A stretch of 51,603 nt of DNA from NCBI GenBank assembly GCA_003151155.1, contig PLWX01000061.1, forward strand, positions 24,705 to 76,307, in the 5' to 3' direction. Below are positions 24,135 through 33,228 of the stretch, one piece after another (positions within the stretch are counted from its first letter, which is position 1; each line of letters starts with the position of its first letter). A program made the translations under genes and the position numbers. The notes under the pieces are model-generated. The model made no database searches, had not been told where the DNA came from, and saw nothing but the letters and a program-made list of their open reading frames with translations. The stretch comes from Acidobacteriaceae bacterium. GTDB taxonomy: Bacteria > Acidobacteriota > Terriglobia > Terriglobales > Acidobacteriaceae.

Positions 24135-25481
24135 ATGTGCCCTGTGAGTTCCGACCAGAAAACTTTTTACATCGAAACCTTTGGCTGCCAGATGAATTTT
24201 CACGACAGCGAGAAGGTCGTGGGCACCCTCGTCTCGCAAGGCTACAGTCAGGTACAGTCCGAGCAAGACGCCGGTCTCATCCTCTACAACACGTGTTCCA
24301 TTCGCGATAAAGCCGAGCAGAAGGTCTTCCTACGCTTGGCGGAGTTCCGCAAGCTTCAGAAACAAGGCAAGCGTTTCGCTGTCCTCGGCTGTGTAGCGCA
24401 GCAGGAAGGCGAGAAGATTTTCGAGAAGGCGCCGCACGTATCGATGGTCGCCGGCTCCGCTTCCTATCGCAACCTGCCCGAGATGCTCACCCAAATCGAG
24501 AGCGGCAGCCATCGCGTCACTGGCCTTGACGATCGCCGGACCGATCAGACCTTCGAGACCGAGTTCACCGCGCGAGGCAACGCGCATCGCGGATACATCA
24601 CCATTATCGAAGGCTGCGACAAGTTCTGCGCCTACTGCGTAGTGCCCTACACCCGCGGAAAAGAGCGCAGTCGCACCGCCGAGAGCGTATTGCGCGAAGC
24701 TCGACAGATGGCCGATGCCGGCTTCACTGACGTTCAACTGCTCGGCCAGAATGTGAATTCTTATAAAGATCCATCGGGCAAGATGAGCTTTGCTGAACTG
24801 CTGCGCGCGGTGGGGGAAGTGGAAGGCATCAAGCGTGTGCGCTTCACCACCTCGCACCCGCGCGACTTTACCAGGGACATCATTGAAGCCATCGATTCCG
24901 TCCCGACGCTTTGCGATCACGTGCATTTGCCGGTGCAGAGCGGTTCGTCGAAAGTGCTGCGCGAGATGTTCCGCGAGTACAGCCGCGAACAATACCTGGA
25001 GCGTATCGCGTGGATGAAGAGCACTCGCCGACCAATCAGCATTACATCCGACGTCATCGTGGGGTTCCCCGGCGAGACGGAAGCCGAGTTCCAACAGACC
25101 TTGACACTGCTCGATGAAGTGCAGTACGACGGCGTGTTCTCCTTCAAATATTCGCCGCGTCCCAATACGCCTGCGCTGAAGTACATCGACACCGTTCCGG
25201 AAGCAGAGAAATCGCGCCGCTTACAGGTCCTGATGGAACATCAGCGCGAGATTCAAAGGATCAACTACCGCAAGCATATCGGGCAGATTATTGAAGTAAT
25301 GGTTGAAGCCGAGAACGCGGCACGTGCCCAGTGGATCGGCCGCACTTCACAGAACAAGACGCTCAATTTTTCCGTCCCCGCGGGTGTGCAGCCTGAAATT
25401 GGTTCGTATCATCACGTACTAGTGACGCAGGCTTTTCCTAACAGCCTGGCCGGGGAACTCAGCGCGCCGTTGAACGCGTGA
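24135..25481 (+). CDS. miaB: tRNA-2-methylthio-N6-dimethylallyladenosine synthase
   Basis: A 448-residue radical-SAM methylthiotransferase acting on i6A37 of tRNAs. The N-terminal UPF0004 domain holds C18, C54 and C86 (FGCQMN, YNTCSIR, LGCVAQ) for the auxiliary 4Fe-4S cluster. The radical-SAM CxxxCxxC is C161/C165/C168 in GCDKFCAYC. The TRAM domain is at the C-terminus (about 385-445). ATG 24135 is taken as the start; the same frame extends to 23982 but that part has no family similarity. The bfn-type gene starts 12 nt after its stop, so the two are probably cotranscribed. Confidence 0.96.
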   Translation: MCPVSSDQKTFYIETFGCQMNFHDSEKVVGTLVSQGYSQVQSEQDAGLILYNTCSIRDKAEQKVFLRLAEFRKLQKQGKRFAVLGCVAQQEGEKIFEKAPHVSMVAGSASYRNLPEMLTQIESGSHRVTGLDDRRTDQTFETEFTARGNAHRGYITIIEGCDKFCAYCVVPYTRGKERSRTAESVLREARQMADAGFTDVQLLGQNVNSYKDPSGKMSFAELLRAVGEVEGIKRVRFTTSHPRDFTRDIIEAIDSVPTLCDHVHLPVQSGSSKVLREMFREYSREQYLERIAWMKSTRRPISITSDVIVGFPGETEAEFQQTLTLLDEVQYDGVFSFKYSPRPNTPALKYIDTVPEAEKSRRLQVLMEHQREIQRINYRKHIGQIIEVMVEAENAARAQWIGRTSQNKTLNFSVPAGVQPEIGSYHHVLVTQAFPNSLAGELSAPLNA

Positions 25482-25493
25482 GAGGGGATCACG

Positions 25494-25979
25494 ATGGAAG
25501 TCGAAATGAAAATACGTGGCCTGATGATGGATCCGGTCACCAACATGCCCATCGTAATCCTGAAGGACATTGGCAGCGATACGGTTCTCCCCATCTGGGT
25601 CGGCGTCTACGAAGCCAACGCGATTGCGCTTGAAATTGAAAAGGTCGCTACGCCACGTCCCATGACGCACGACCTGCTCAAGAACGTGTTGCTCGGCATG
25701 GAAGCGCAAGTCGAAAAAGTCGTCGTCACCGAACTGAAAGATGACACTTTTTACGCCGTCATTTGGGTCACCCGCAACGGCAGCCCAGTCAGCATCGATT
25801 CGCGCCCGTCCGATGCGCTCGCACTTGCGCTCCGCGTCGATTGCCCGATCTACGTCGAAGACGAAGTTCTCAAGACGAGCAAACAGGCCACCCAGCTGAG
25901 CGACCGCGTTACCTCCGATGATCTCCGCAAATGGCTCGAAGGTCTCGGCGACGACGATCTCGGCCGCTATAAGATGTAG
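25494..25979 (+). CDS. Bifunctional nuclease-domain (DUF151) protein
   Basis: A 161-residue protein of the DUF151/BFN family. The core runs from residue 1 to about 135, with LPIWVGVYEANAIALEIE, RPMTHDLLKN and the SRPSDALALALR block that defines the family. A short acidic tail follows. Plant relatives have reported RNase/DNase activity, while the bacterial role is unclear. It lies 12 nt downstream of miaB; the association of DUF151 with miaB is common in bacteria, hinting at an RNA-related role. Confidence 0.9.
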   Translation: MEVEMKIRGLMMDPVTNMPIVILKDIGSDTVLPIWVGVYEANAIALEIEKVATPRPMTHDLLKNVLLGMEAQVEKVVVTELKDDTFYAVIWVTRNGSPVSIDSRPSDALALALRVDCPIYVEDEVLKTSKQATQLSDRVTSDDLRKWLEGLGDDDLGRYKM

Positions 25980-26006
25980 TTTGCGCTAACGATGCAATAA
26001 GGTGAG

Positions 26007-27575
26007 CTACTCGAAGACGATTTTCCCGTCGCGCACCACCGAGTGCTTCAAAAACTCAGCTCGATGATCAGGAAAATCGGTGCGGTAATGCGCGCCCCGG
26101 CTCTCTTCCCGGGCCAGCGCCGAACGCGCGATCAGCAATCCGGTCCCGAGCACGTTCGCGGCTTCCCAAGCCTTGCGCGATGCCGGTGCGGGAACATCGC
26201 TGCGGAGCGCTTCGAGTTCGGCGATCACGTCACGCAGCCGTTGCCCATCGCGTACGATGCCGACATCGCGCCACATCGCCGCTTGCACCTGTCGCAACAC
26301 GCCTTCTGCTTTCTCGCAGGCGCTCTTCATTTCCGTTGCTGCGACTGCGGTCTCGGCCGCCGTCGACGCACCCGTCTTACCTTCAGCCGCCAAGGTTCGA
26401 GCCGCCCGCGCCCCGTACACCAGCCCTTCGAGCAGGGAATTACTTGCCAACCGGTTCGCGCCGTGCACACCCGTACACGCACATTCGCCGGCCGCGTACA
26501 ACCCAGGCAGCGTGGTGCGTCCATCCAGGTCGGTCTTCACTCCGCCCATCGCATAATGCGCTGCCGGACGAATCGGAATCAGGTCGGTAGCGATATCGAT
26601 GCCATATTCCAGGCAGGTTTTATAGATTCTCGGAAAGCGTGCTCGAACGCGATCGGCGGGAAGGTGCGTGAGGTCGAGATAAACCACGGCCTCGGCTGCT
26701 CCCGCCAGATCGATCTCACGCGCAATCGCTCGGGCCACTACATCACGCGGCGCCAGTTCACCCAGTTCGTGGTACTTCGGCATGAAGCGTTCCCGCGCCA
26801 TGTTGCGCAGGTACGCCCCTTCGCCGCGCAGCGCCTCCGAAAGGAGAAACCGTGGGGCGCCCTTCACGTACAGCGCCGTCGGATGGAACTGCACGAACTC
26901 CATGTCGCTGATCTCGGCGCCCGCGCGGTAGGCCATCGCCACCCCGTCGCCGGTCGCGACCGTCGGGTTCGTCGTATCGCTATAAACCTGGCCCAGTCCT
27001 CCGGTAGCTAACACCACTCCACGGCTGTGGATGGAACGAGCGCGATTTCCGTCATCGAGGACGCGCACGCCGCACACGCGCCCACCCTCGACGATCAATT
27101 CAAAGGTAAATTCATATTCCAGGAATTGAATCTCAGGAATCGTGGAAGCCTTGGCGTAAAGCGCCCGTCCGATCTCCTGCCCTGTTGAATCGCCATGCGC
27201 ATGCAACACGCGATTGCGGCTGTGCGCGCCTTCGCGGGTGAATGCCAGCTTGGTCCCGTGACGATCGAACTCGGTGCCCCACGCGATCAGTTCCTCAATC
27301 CGTGGTGGACCTTCCTCCACCAGTACGCGAGCGGCCTCAATATTTACCAATCCATCGCCGGCATTGATGGTGTCCTGCAGGTGCAGGCCGATTTCATCTT
27401 CATCGCTGAGGGCAACCGCGATTCCACCCTGGGCATATTGTGTGTTCGATTCCGCGACTTCACGCTTAGCCAGGCAGAGTACTTTGCCGCTCGATGCTAA
27501 CTCGATGGCCGCGCGTAGTCCCGCCACGCCAGCTCCGATCACGATGAAATCTGTTTCTGAAGGGATTTGCTTCAT
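26007..27575 (-). CDS. nadB: L-aspartate oxidase
   Basis: A 522-residue FAD enzyme oxidising aspartate to iminoaspartate, the first step of de novo NAD synthesis. The N-terminal dinucleotide fold is IVIGAGVAGLRAAIELA, followed by the FAD/substrate block SNTQYAQGGIAVAL. Further family blocks are HGANRLASNSLLEGLVYGARAA and the catalytic region FTREGAHSRNRVLHAHGDSTG. Its length and organisation match NadB rather than the succinate/fumarate reductase flavoprotein, which would have a longer C-terminus and an iron-sulphur partner. No nadA or nadC is in the window. It is divergent from aroB with only 28 bp between the longest frames. Confidence 0.96.
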   Translation of the reverse strand: MKQIPSETDFIVIGAGVAGLRAAIELASSGKVLCLAKREVAESNTQYAQGGIAVALSDEDEIGLHLQDTINAGDGLVNIEAARVLVEEGPPRIEELIAWGTEFDRHGTKLAFTREGAHSRNRVLHAHGDSTGQEIGRALYAKASTIPEIQFLEYEFTFELIVEGGRVCGVRVLDDGNRARSIHSRGVVLATGGLGQVYSDTTNPTVATGDGVAMAYRAGAEISDMEFVQFHPTALYVKGAPRFLLSEALRGEGAYLRNMARERFMPKYHELGELAPRDVVARAIAREIDLAGAAEAVVYLDLTHLPADRVRARFPRIYKTCLEYGIDIATDLIPIRPAAHYAMGGVKTDLDGRTTLPGLYAAGECACTGVHGANRLASNSLLEGLVYGARAARTLAAEGKTGASTAAETAVAATEMKSACEKAEGVLRQVQAAMWRDVGIVRDGQRLRDVIAELEALRSDVPAPASRKAWEAANVLGTGLLIARSALAREESRGAHYRTDFPDHRAEFLKHSVVRDGKIVFE

Positions 27576-27603
27576 CTGCGTTCAATCTAGGCCAAATGTT
27601 ACC

Positions 27604-28776
27604 ATGCGAAAAGAGTACGATCTGCTCGACACTACGCAGCGCATTTCTACTGTGCACAGGAAGAAAAGAACCACATTGAACCGCGTCACCGTCAACACCG
27701 CCAGCCGCACCTACGACGTTCTCATCGGCCACGAACTCCTGCGGGAAGCCGGCACCCACATCCGCGCCGTTTTTCCCAATGCCCAACGCAGCTTTGTAGT
27801 CACGACCGCCAATGTGCGAAAACATTGGGCCGGCATCATCACGGAATCCCTGGCCATCGCCGGCTTCGAAGTGATTTTTCTTGAGATGGAAGACGGCGAG
27901 ACCGCTAAGACGATGATGTCTGTCGAAGCCTTGGCGGCAAAGATGATGGAGAAGCATGCGGACCGCCATTCCATCGTCTGTGCGCTCGGCGGCGGTGTGG
28001 TCGGTGACGTCGCCGGCTTCCTGGCGTCGGTCTTCATGCGTGGCATCCCGGTGGTTCAAATGCCGACAACCTTTCTCGCTCAGGTTGACTCTTCGGTCGG
28101 CGGCAAAACTGGCGTAAATCTCAAGGCCGGCAAGAATCTAGTCGGCACTTTCTATCAGCCTTGGCTGGTACTTGCCGACCCCGGTGTCTTCAGCACGTTG
28201 CCAGAACGCGAATTCCGTTCCGGCCTTTATGAATCGCTGAAGTGCGGCATCATTCGCCGTGCCGATATCTTCGAGCGCATGGATCGCGAACGCCAGGCCA
28301 TCCTGCAGCGTGATCCCGAAACGCTTGCCTGGTTGATCACGGAAAGCGTACGGGTAAAAGCCGATGTCGTGAGCGCCGACGAAACTGAAACCGGCGAGCG
28401 TCGCATCCTGAACTTCGGACACACCATCGGCCATGCCCTCGAAGCCGAGACCGGCTACAAATATTTTTTGCACGGGGAAGCGGTTGCGTGGGGCATGATC
28501 GCGGCCACCATGATCGCGGCCGGTTTACACAAGACGGATTCCGCTACCGCGCAACGCATCATTTCATCGATCCTCGCCCTGGCGCCCTTGCCGAAAATTG
28601 AGGTCAGCGCCCGTCGCACGGCGAACCGCATCAAAGGCGATAAGAAGACGGTGCACGGGGTGACCCACTTCATCCTGCCTCGCGAGATCGGTAAAGTTGA
28701 CGTGGTGACCGACGTCCCGGAGCGTGCGGTGCTGCAGGCCATCGAGGAATTGAAATACCTGGCGTTTGCCGGGTGA
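27604..28776 (+). CDS. aroB: 3-dehydroquinate synthase
   Basis: Second enzyme of the shikimate pathway, converting DAHP to 3-dehydroquinate with NAD+ and a divalent metal. Family blocks are ALGGGVVGDVAGFLASVFMRG, FLAQVDSSVGGKTGVN, the metal site ESLKCGII and FGHTIGHALE. ATG 27604 gives 390 residues. The first 24 residues (MRKEYDLLDTTQ..) are not family-like, and this start leaves only 28 bp to divergent nadB, so TTG 27676 (giving MNRVTVNTASRTYDV) is a serious alternative. The last codons overlap the menG start (GTGA), indicating coupled translation. Confidence 0.95.
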   Translation: MRKEYDLLDTTQRISTVHRKKRTTLNRVTVNTASRTYDVLIGHELLREAGTHIRAVFPNAQRSFVVTTANVRKHWAGIITESLAIAGFEVIFLEMEDGETAKTMMSVEALAAKMMEKHADRHSIVCALGGGVVGDVAGFLASVFMRGIPVVQMPTTFLAQVDSSVGGKTGVNLKAGKNLVGTFYQPWLVLADPGVFSTLPEREFRSGLYESLKCGIIRRADIFERMDRERQAILQRDPETLAWLITESVRVKADVVSADETETGERRILNFGHTIGHALEAETGYKYFLHGEAVAWGMIAATMIAAGLHKTDSATAQRIISSILALAPLPKIEVSARRTANRIKGDKKTVHGVTHFILPREIGKVDVVTDVPERAVLQAIEELKYLAFAG

Positions 28777-29540
28777 GAGATACGGTGACAGGTAATCCCA
28801 AACAACCCGTGGTCGGTGCCGCGCCCGCCGGTGCTCGCGATGAAGCTCAAGCCGCCGAACAGGTCCGTGAAATGTTTTCGTCGATCGCGGCGCGCTACGA
28901 CCTTCTCAATCATGTGCTATCGATGAATGTTGATCGCCTGTGGTGGAATCGCACTGCGCGGATCTTCGAGCACATCCTGAAAAATCCTGAAGCGCGGGTG
29001 CTCGATCTTTGCTGCGGCACCGGCGACATGACGTTCGCGCTGTATCGTCACGCCGGCCCATCGAAGCCAAAGATGGTAGGAGCAGACTTCTCAGCTGCCA
29101 TGCTCGACCGCGCCCGTGAGAAGGGAGCAGGAAAGCCCATCGAATGGGTCGAGGCCGACGCCCTGCACATGCCCTTCGGCAACGAAGAATTCGGCCTCGT
29201 AACCAGTGCTTTCGGATTTCGAAATCTCGCCAACTATGATGCCGGACTGCGGGAAATCTACCGCGTGCTGCGGCCAAATGGAGAAATCGGTATTCTCGAC
29301 TTCAGCGAACCCAAGGGCGCCTTCGGTCACCTCTACCGCTTCTATTTCAAGAACATTTTGCCGAAGATTGGCACCATGATTTCCGGTGTAAAGGGTCCGT
29401 ATGCGTATCTGCCTGCTTCTGTTGAACGATTTCCTGAGCCTGACGAAATGTTGGAGCGAATGAAGGCCGCGGGTTTCCGCGAAGTCAGTTGGACGCGTTA
29501 CACCTTCGGCATCGCCGGACTGTGGCGCGGAAAGAAATAA
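28773..29540 (+). CDS. menG: Demethylmenaquinone (UbiE/MenG-type) methyltransferase
   Basis: A 255-residue SAM-dependent methyltransferase of the UbiE/COQ5 family for the last step of menaquinone synthesis. SAM-binding motif I is LDLCCGTGDMT. The family signatures are YDLLNHVLSMNVDRLWW and FGFRNLANYDAGLREIYRVLRPNGE. The start is GTG 28773, overlapping the aroB stop (GTGA); another GTG 12 nt later is possible. Menaquinone rather than ubiquinone is inferred from the likely acidobacterial host. The pairing with aroB makes sense because chorismate is the menaquinone precursor. Confidence 0.94.
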   Translation: MRDTVTGNPKQPVVGAAPAGARDEAQAAEQVREMFSSIAARYDLLNHVLSMNVDRLWWNRTARIFEHILKNPEARVLDLCCGTGDMTFALYRHAGPSKPKMVGADFSAAMLDRAREKGAGKPIEWVEADALHMPFGNEEFGLVTSAFGFRNLANYDAGLREIYRVLRPNGEIGILDFSEPKGAFGHLYRFYFKNILPKIGTMISGVKGPYAYLPASVERFPEPDEMLERMKAAGFREVSWTRYTFGIAGLWRGKK

Positions 29541-29550
29541 TTAACAAGCT

Positions 29551-29620
29551 CGTCATGTTGAGCGGAGAATGCGGCGAAGTTCCGCATTCGAAGCCGAAAT
29601 ATCTTGCGTTTCGCTTTTGT
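29551..29620. repeat. Degenerate dispersed palindromic repeat between convergent genes
   Basis: The sequence cgtcatgttgagcggag...gaagttccgcattcgaag is of the 'GTCATCCTGAGCGxAG...GAAGG' type that recurs between genes in many acidobacteria and other GC-rich bacteria. It contains a perfect 8-bp stem (gaatgcgg / ccgcattc, 29567-29589) with a 7-nt loop. Placed between the convergent menG and epimerase genes, it could act as a bidirectional transcript end. Confidence 0.5.
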
Positions 29621-29622
29621 CT

Positions 29623-30690
29623 CTAGCTCGAAGCCGCGGCAGCACTCTCCACAAAACTATCCCGCAGTGCCTCTTCCACCGTGTGTTGGATCACCTGCTC
29701 ATACTCCGCACCGAGAAAGCGTTGCAGTCGCGAGGTGTCCATGGTGTACGAGCCAATCATGTAGGGCAGCGCTTCGGGAGGAATTCCTGAGATCCCCCAA
29801 TCCCAAAGCTTGCGCAAAATCATTCCGCAGATCCGCCGATTCGGAACCCTGCGAATTTTCGAATTCGCGACCCGCGCGCATTCAGCGATCGTGAGAGGTT
29901 CACCTCGTCCTGCTACATTCAGAACGGTAAGTCGTGGATCTCTTTCTGCATCCCGTTTCAACATATGCGCGATCAACCGTGCCATATCATCCACGTGCAC
30001 GAACTGCAGGCGCTTTTCAAGGTACGCATTTCCCCAGGGAAGCATCAGCGGCAGCCGCTTGCCTCGCTCGCGCATTTTCAACGCGCGTTTGCCCGTTCCG
30101 GTTGGCGTCCCACGCAATGCGCCGACCATGTAGTTCTGCACCGTGGCGCCGGTAAAAATATGCGGACGCAGCAGATAGCTGCGACAGTCCTCCATCCAAT
30201 CCTGCCGGTATCGCACCACTTCGTCGCTTGCCTTTTTGTGAATCGCGTAAGGCAGCGTATGCGCTTGCAGAGGATGCTCCTCATTCACCAGCGGAGGCGT
30301 CTCCGGCCCATAGGCGGCGACGCTGCTCGGGAAAATAAACTTCCGCACTCGCGCCCCATGACGGTTCGACACGCTGATGGCTTCCATCACGCGCGCCGGA
30401 CCGGCCACGTTAATCTGCCACATGCGCTCGGCGTCGAGCACTCCGGTTTGCAGCGGATCGAGTACATAGGCCAGGTGCACCACGGAGCCTGCGCCACTCT
30501 CGCGGAGCAGTAGGTTCATCTGGTCGCAAGACTCTTCCCTGCCGAAGTCCATCTGCTCGAAACGCGCCAGGGGTGCATCTTCGGGTGGGCGCACATCGAC
30601 GCCGATGACGTCGGTGTCCTGCAGTTGCAGCAGTAATCGGCGGCCAAGGTTCCCGCTAACGCCGGTGAGGATGACAGGTCGTGTACTCAT
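29623..30690 (-). CDS. NAD(P)-dependent extended-SDR epimerase/dehydratase
   Basis: A 355-residue extended short-chain dehydrogenase. The Rossmann motif is LTGVSGNLGRRLL (GxxGxxG, residues 9-17), the acidic VGVD-type position ends beta-2, and the catalytic set is S-S-V-A-A-Y-G with YAIHK (Tyr/Lys). The C-terminal half is the substrate lobe. It resembles sugar-nucleotide epimerases and atypical SDR5-type proteins, but the substrate cannot be read. Its ATG overlaps the stop of the parvulin-like gene by one base (TAATG), so translation is coupled. Confidence 0.88.
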   Translation of the reverse strand: MSTRPVILTGVSGNLGRRLLLQLQDTDVIGVDVRPPEDAPLARFEQMDFGREESCDQMNLLLRESGAGSVVHLAYVLDPLQTGVLDAERMWQINVAGPARVMEAISVSNRHGARVRKFIFPSSVAAYGPETPPLVNEEHPLQAHTLPYAIHKKASDEVVRYRQDWMEDCRSYLLRPHIFTGATVQNYMVGALRGTPTGTGKRALKMRERGKRLPLMLPWGNAYLEKRLQFVHVDDMARLIAHMLKRDAERDPRLTVLNVAGRGEPLTIAECARVANSKIRRVPNRRICGMILRKLWDWGISGIPPEALPYMIGSYTMDTSRLQRFLGAEYEQVIQHTVEEALRDSFVESAAAASS

Positions 30691-31637
30691 TATTTAGGCG
30701 CGCTCGGCGCGGGCGTCGTTGTCGGCGCCGCAGGAAAGTATTTTCCGTTCAAAGTGATGACGTTTTGTTGCATCAAGCTATCAAGTTCGTTCTTCATCCT
30801 CGCCGACTCCATCGCCTTCACGATCGAACCTCGAACTTCATTGATCGGGGTCTGCGTCATGGCGACCATCTTATAGATCAAGAAATCGGATTTATCAGAC
30901 TCGAACAGAACGCACTCTCCCGGCTTCAATTGGGAAACTTTTTTCTGTGCGTCCGGATACTGTGCTGGACGCTGATTCTTTAGGTCCTCAGGTGACGTCA
31001 CACTCCGATTTACCCGCTGTGCTGCTTCCCCCTGCAATTTCGCAGGATCTTCGCCAGCCGCACATCGCGAACGAATCGCTTCGGCATAGGTTGCATCTTC
31101 GGCGGAAGAGTCAGCCGGGTTTTTGCGAGGGATGGTCAATCGTACCAGCTCCGCCGACTGGTAATCTCCGAGGTGTGAGCGATAAAACTCCTCCACCTCG
31201 GTATCCGGCACGTAGGTCGTATTGTCCGAAGCCGATTGCGATAGCAGTAGTCCCGCGAGTTCCTGCAGTTGCACCATGCGCAGCAACTCCCGCACCTTCG
31301 GATCTTTCGGTAATCCGCGCTTCTTGGCTTCGTTGGAGAGAATGATCACCCGCCCAAGGTTCTCCGCGAGTTTTCGGCGATACTCCGGCGTAGCGTTGGG
31401 ATTGGTCGCTGCCACCAGTGCCTCGAATTCTTCTCGGGTTACGCCTCGTATGCAGTCTCGCACTGCAAATTCCCCGGGCGGGGTCTGGCAAGCGCCGCGA
31501 ACCACGATCACCATGTCATCCGGGTTGACCGCATCCTGCGCGACTCCCGGCTTGGCTGCTTTCTTGCCGGGGCTGCTCTGGGCAAGCACACTCCCGGCCA
31601 GCAGCAGCAGCACAGTGCAATGCAGGAAACGCGGCAA
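30690..31637 (-). CDS. Secreted parvulin-like (SurA/PpiC-type) peptidylprolyl isomerase or chaperone
   Basis: A 315-residue exported protein with a signal peptide (RFLHCTVLLLLAGSVLAQ). The start is TTG 31637, supported by GAGG 9 nt upstream; no ATG fits. The helical N-domain (VTREEFEALVAATNPNATPEYRRKLAEN, residues about 65-150) resembles the SurA_N trigger-factor-like helices. Residues of about 150-290 look like a parvulin domain in its usual place (VEEFYRSHLGDYQSAELVRLTI ... FLIYKMVAM), with a divergent middle, so activity is not certain. A Pro/Thr/Ala-rich tail ends the protein. Periplasmic folding of outer-membrane proteins is the likely role. It is translationally coupled to the epimerase. 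Confidence 0.75.
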   Translation of the reverse strand: MPRFLHCTVLLLLAGSVLAQSSPGKKAAKPGVAQDAVNPDDMVIVVRGACQTPPGEFAVRDCIRGVTREEFEALVAATNPNATPEYRRKLAENLGRVIILSNEAKKRGLPKDPKVRELLRMVQLQELAGLLLSQSASDNTTYVPDTEVEEFYRSHLGDYQSAELVRLTIPRKNPADSSAEDATYAEAIRSRCAAGEDPAKLQGEAAQRVNRSVTSPEDLKNQRPAQYPDAQKKVSQLKPGECVLFESDKSDFLIYKMVAMTQTPINEVRGSIVKAMESARMKNELDSLMQQNVITLNGKYFPAAPTTTPAPSAPK

Positions 31638-31729
31638 GCGGGCCCCTCGGCAGTGGCTTTCGTCGAAATCGTAGCATAAGAAAATGTTTCTTCGTTGGCG
31701 CGATCCCCGCGACAGGCGATAATCATGCC

Positions 31730-33187
31730 ATGGCGGATCTCGACATCGAACGCGCTCTTGCTTCGAGCGGTTCGCAATTCGAAGCAGAGGCGATGCGCCG
31801 CGACAAAAAAGCGGTCGCGCTCAACTCCGTGTTCGCCGCCATCTTCATCACGACCCTCAAAATCGTGGTAGGAATTTATACCGGAAGCTTGGGAATTCTC
31901 TCCGAAGCCGCGCACTCCGGTCTCGATCTCATTGCGGCCGCCATCACGTTTCTATCGGTGCGCGTCTCCGATCTGCCGGCTGACGCCGACCACCAGTTTG
32001 GCCACGGCAAAGTCGAAAACTTTTCTGCTTTCATTGAAACCGGTTTGCTGCTGCTGACCTGTGTCTGGATCTTCTACGAAGCAGGGAAGCGCCTCTTCTT
32101 CCACACGGTTGAGATTCGTCCCAGCGCCTGGGCTTTTGTCGTGATGTTCATGTCGATTGCCATCGATTTATGGCGCTCGCGAAAGCTGAAGCGCATCGCC
32201 ATGCGTTACGACAGCCAGGCGCTCCAAGCCGACGCCCTTCACTTCAGCACCGATGTGTGGTCGAGCAGCGTCGTCATCCTCGGCCTCGCGGTTGTGGCGT
32301 ACGCTGAGCATTCGAAAAAGTTCGGCTTGCTCAAGGCCGATCCCATTTCCGCCCTCTTCGTCGCATTCATCGTGGTGTGGGTCTCTTGGCGCTTGGCGCG
32401 TCAAACCATCGACGCCCTCCTCGACGCCGCCCCCGCAGGCACTCGCGCGCGAGTGATCGATCGCATCCGCTCCTTGGACGGCGTTCTTGAAGTTGAGCGC
32501 GTACGTATTCGTCGCGCCGGCAATCACTATTTCGTCGACCTCAACATTGCGCTCTCACGCCAGGTCACCTTTCAGCGCTCCGGCATCGTTGCGGACGAAG
32601 CCCGGGCGGCGGTCCGACAGGTTCTACCCGACGCCGATGTCGACGTCATCGCCATTCCGCGCGCCGGCCATGAAGAAAATATTTTTGACCGCATTCGCGG
32701 CGTCGCCACGCGCAACAACTGGTACGTCCACGACATCAGTATCCAGGAAATCGACGGCAAGCTGCACGTTGAACAACACGTGGAACTCGACGAACAACTC
32801 ACCATGATGCAGGCGCACGACCTCGTTACGCGACTGGAAGCTGAGATCCGCGACGAGGTTAAGGAGATCGATTCCATCCTCACCCACATTGAGAGCGAAC
32901 CGGCACGCATCGAACATACCCAACGGATCGAACGTGAAGCCAAGCTGGAAAAACAGCTGATCGCCATCGCCTCGCGTTTCAATGAAATTCACGATATGCA
33001 CGATGTCATCTTCAAGCGCGTCGGCGGCCGCCTCTACGTCTCGTGCCATTGCACTTTCGATGACGCCATGCGACTCTCCCGCGTCCACGAGATCCAGACC
33101 GAACTAGAGATCGCCTTCAAGCACGCCCACCCCGAACTCTTCCGCGTCCTGATCCATCCCGAACCCACTACCGACGCTCTGCGCTAA
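31730..33187 (+). CDS. Cation diffusion facilitator with three tandem C-terminal ZT-dimer-like domains
   Basis: A 485-residue divalent-metal/proton antiporter, clearly longer than the usual 300. The membrane part (about 25-230) holds the two metal-site pairs: H62/D66 in AAHSGLDLI and H171/D175 in ALHFSTDVWSS. The HD-HD quartet is associated with Zn2+ in known members. The FGHGKVENFSA loop is canonical. The cytoplasmic part contains three ferredoxin-like repeats (about 238-308, 320-390 and 408-478), each with a 'V..V..I..R..G...V..H..' pattern and a H-x-x-P-like ending. Normally there is one. Multiple domains could raise metal-sensing capacity or mediate larger assemblies. No regulator is adjacent. 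Confidence 0.9.
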   Translation: MADLDIERALASSGSQFEAEAMRRDKKAVALNSVFAAIFITTLKIVVGIYTGSLGILSEAAHSGLDLIAAAITFLSVRVSDLPADADHQFGHGKVENFSAFIETGLLLLTCVWIFYEAGKRLFFHTVEIRPSAWAFVVMFMSIAIDLWRSRKLKRIAMRYDSQALQADALHFSTDVWSSSVVILGLAVVAYAEHSKKFGLLKADPISALFVAFIVVWVSWRLARQTIDALLDAAPAGTRARVIDRIRSLDGVLEVERVRIRRAGNHYFVDLNIALSRQVTFQRSGIVADEARAAVRQVLPDADVDVIAIPRAGHEENIFDRIRGVATRNNWYVHDISIQEIDGKLHVEQHVELDEQLTMMQAHDLVTRLEAEIRDEVKEIDSILTHIESEPARIEHTQRIEREAKLEKQLIAIASRFNEIHDMHDVIFKRVGGRLYVSCHCTFDDAMRLSRVHEIQTELEIAFKHAHPELFRVLIHPEPTTDALR

Positions 33188-33228
33188 TTGCCGGTGAAAC
33201 CGGATAGCGGGACGGCGCCCGTCATACA

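Noticed and set aside
26043-27011. 322-codon plus-strand frame opposite nadB
   Set aside because: Shadow of nadB; no ribosome-binding site and no recognisable domain.
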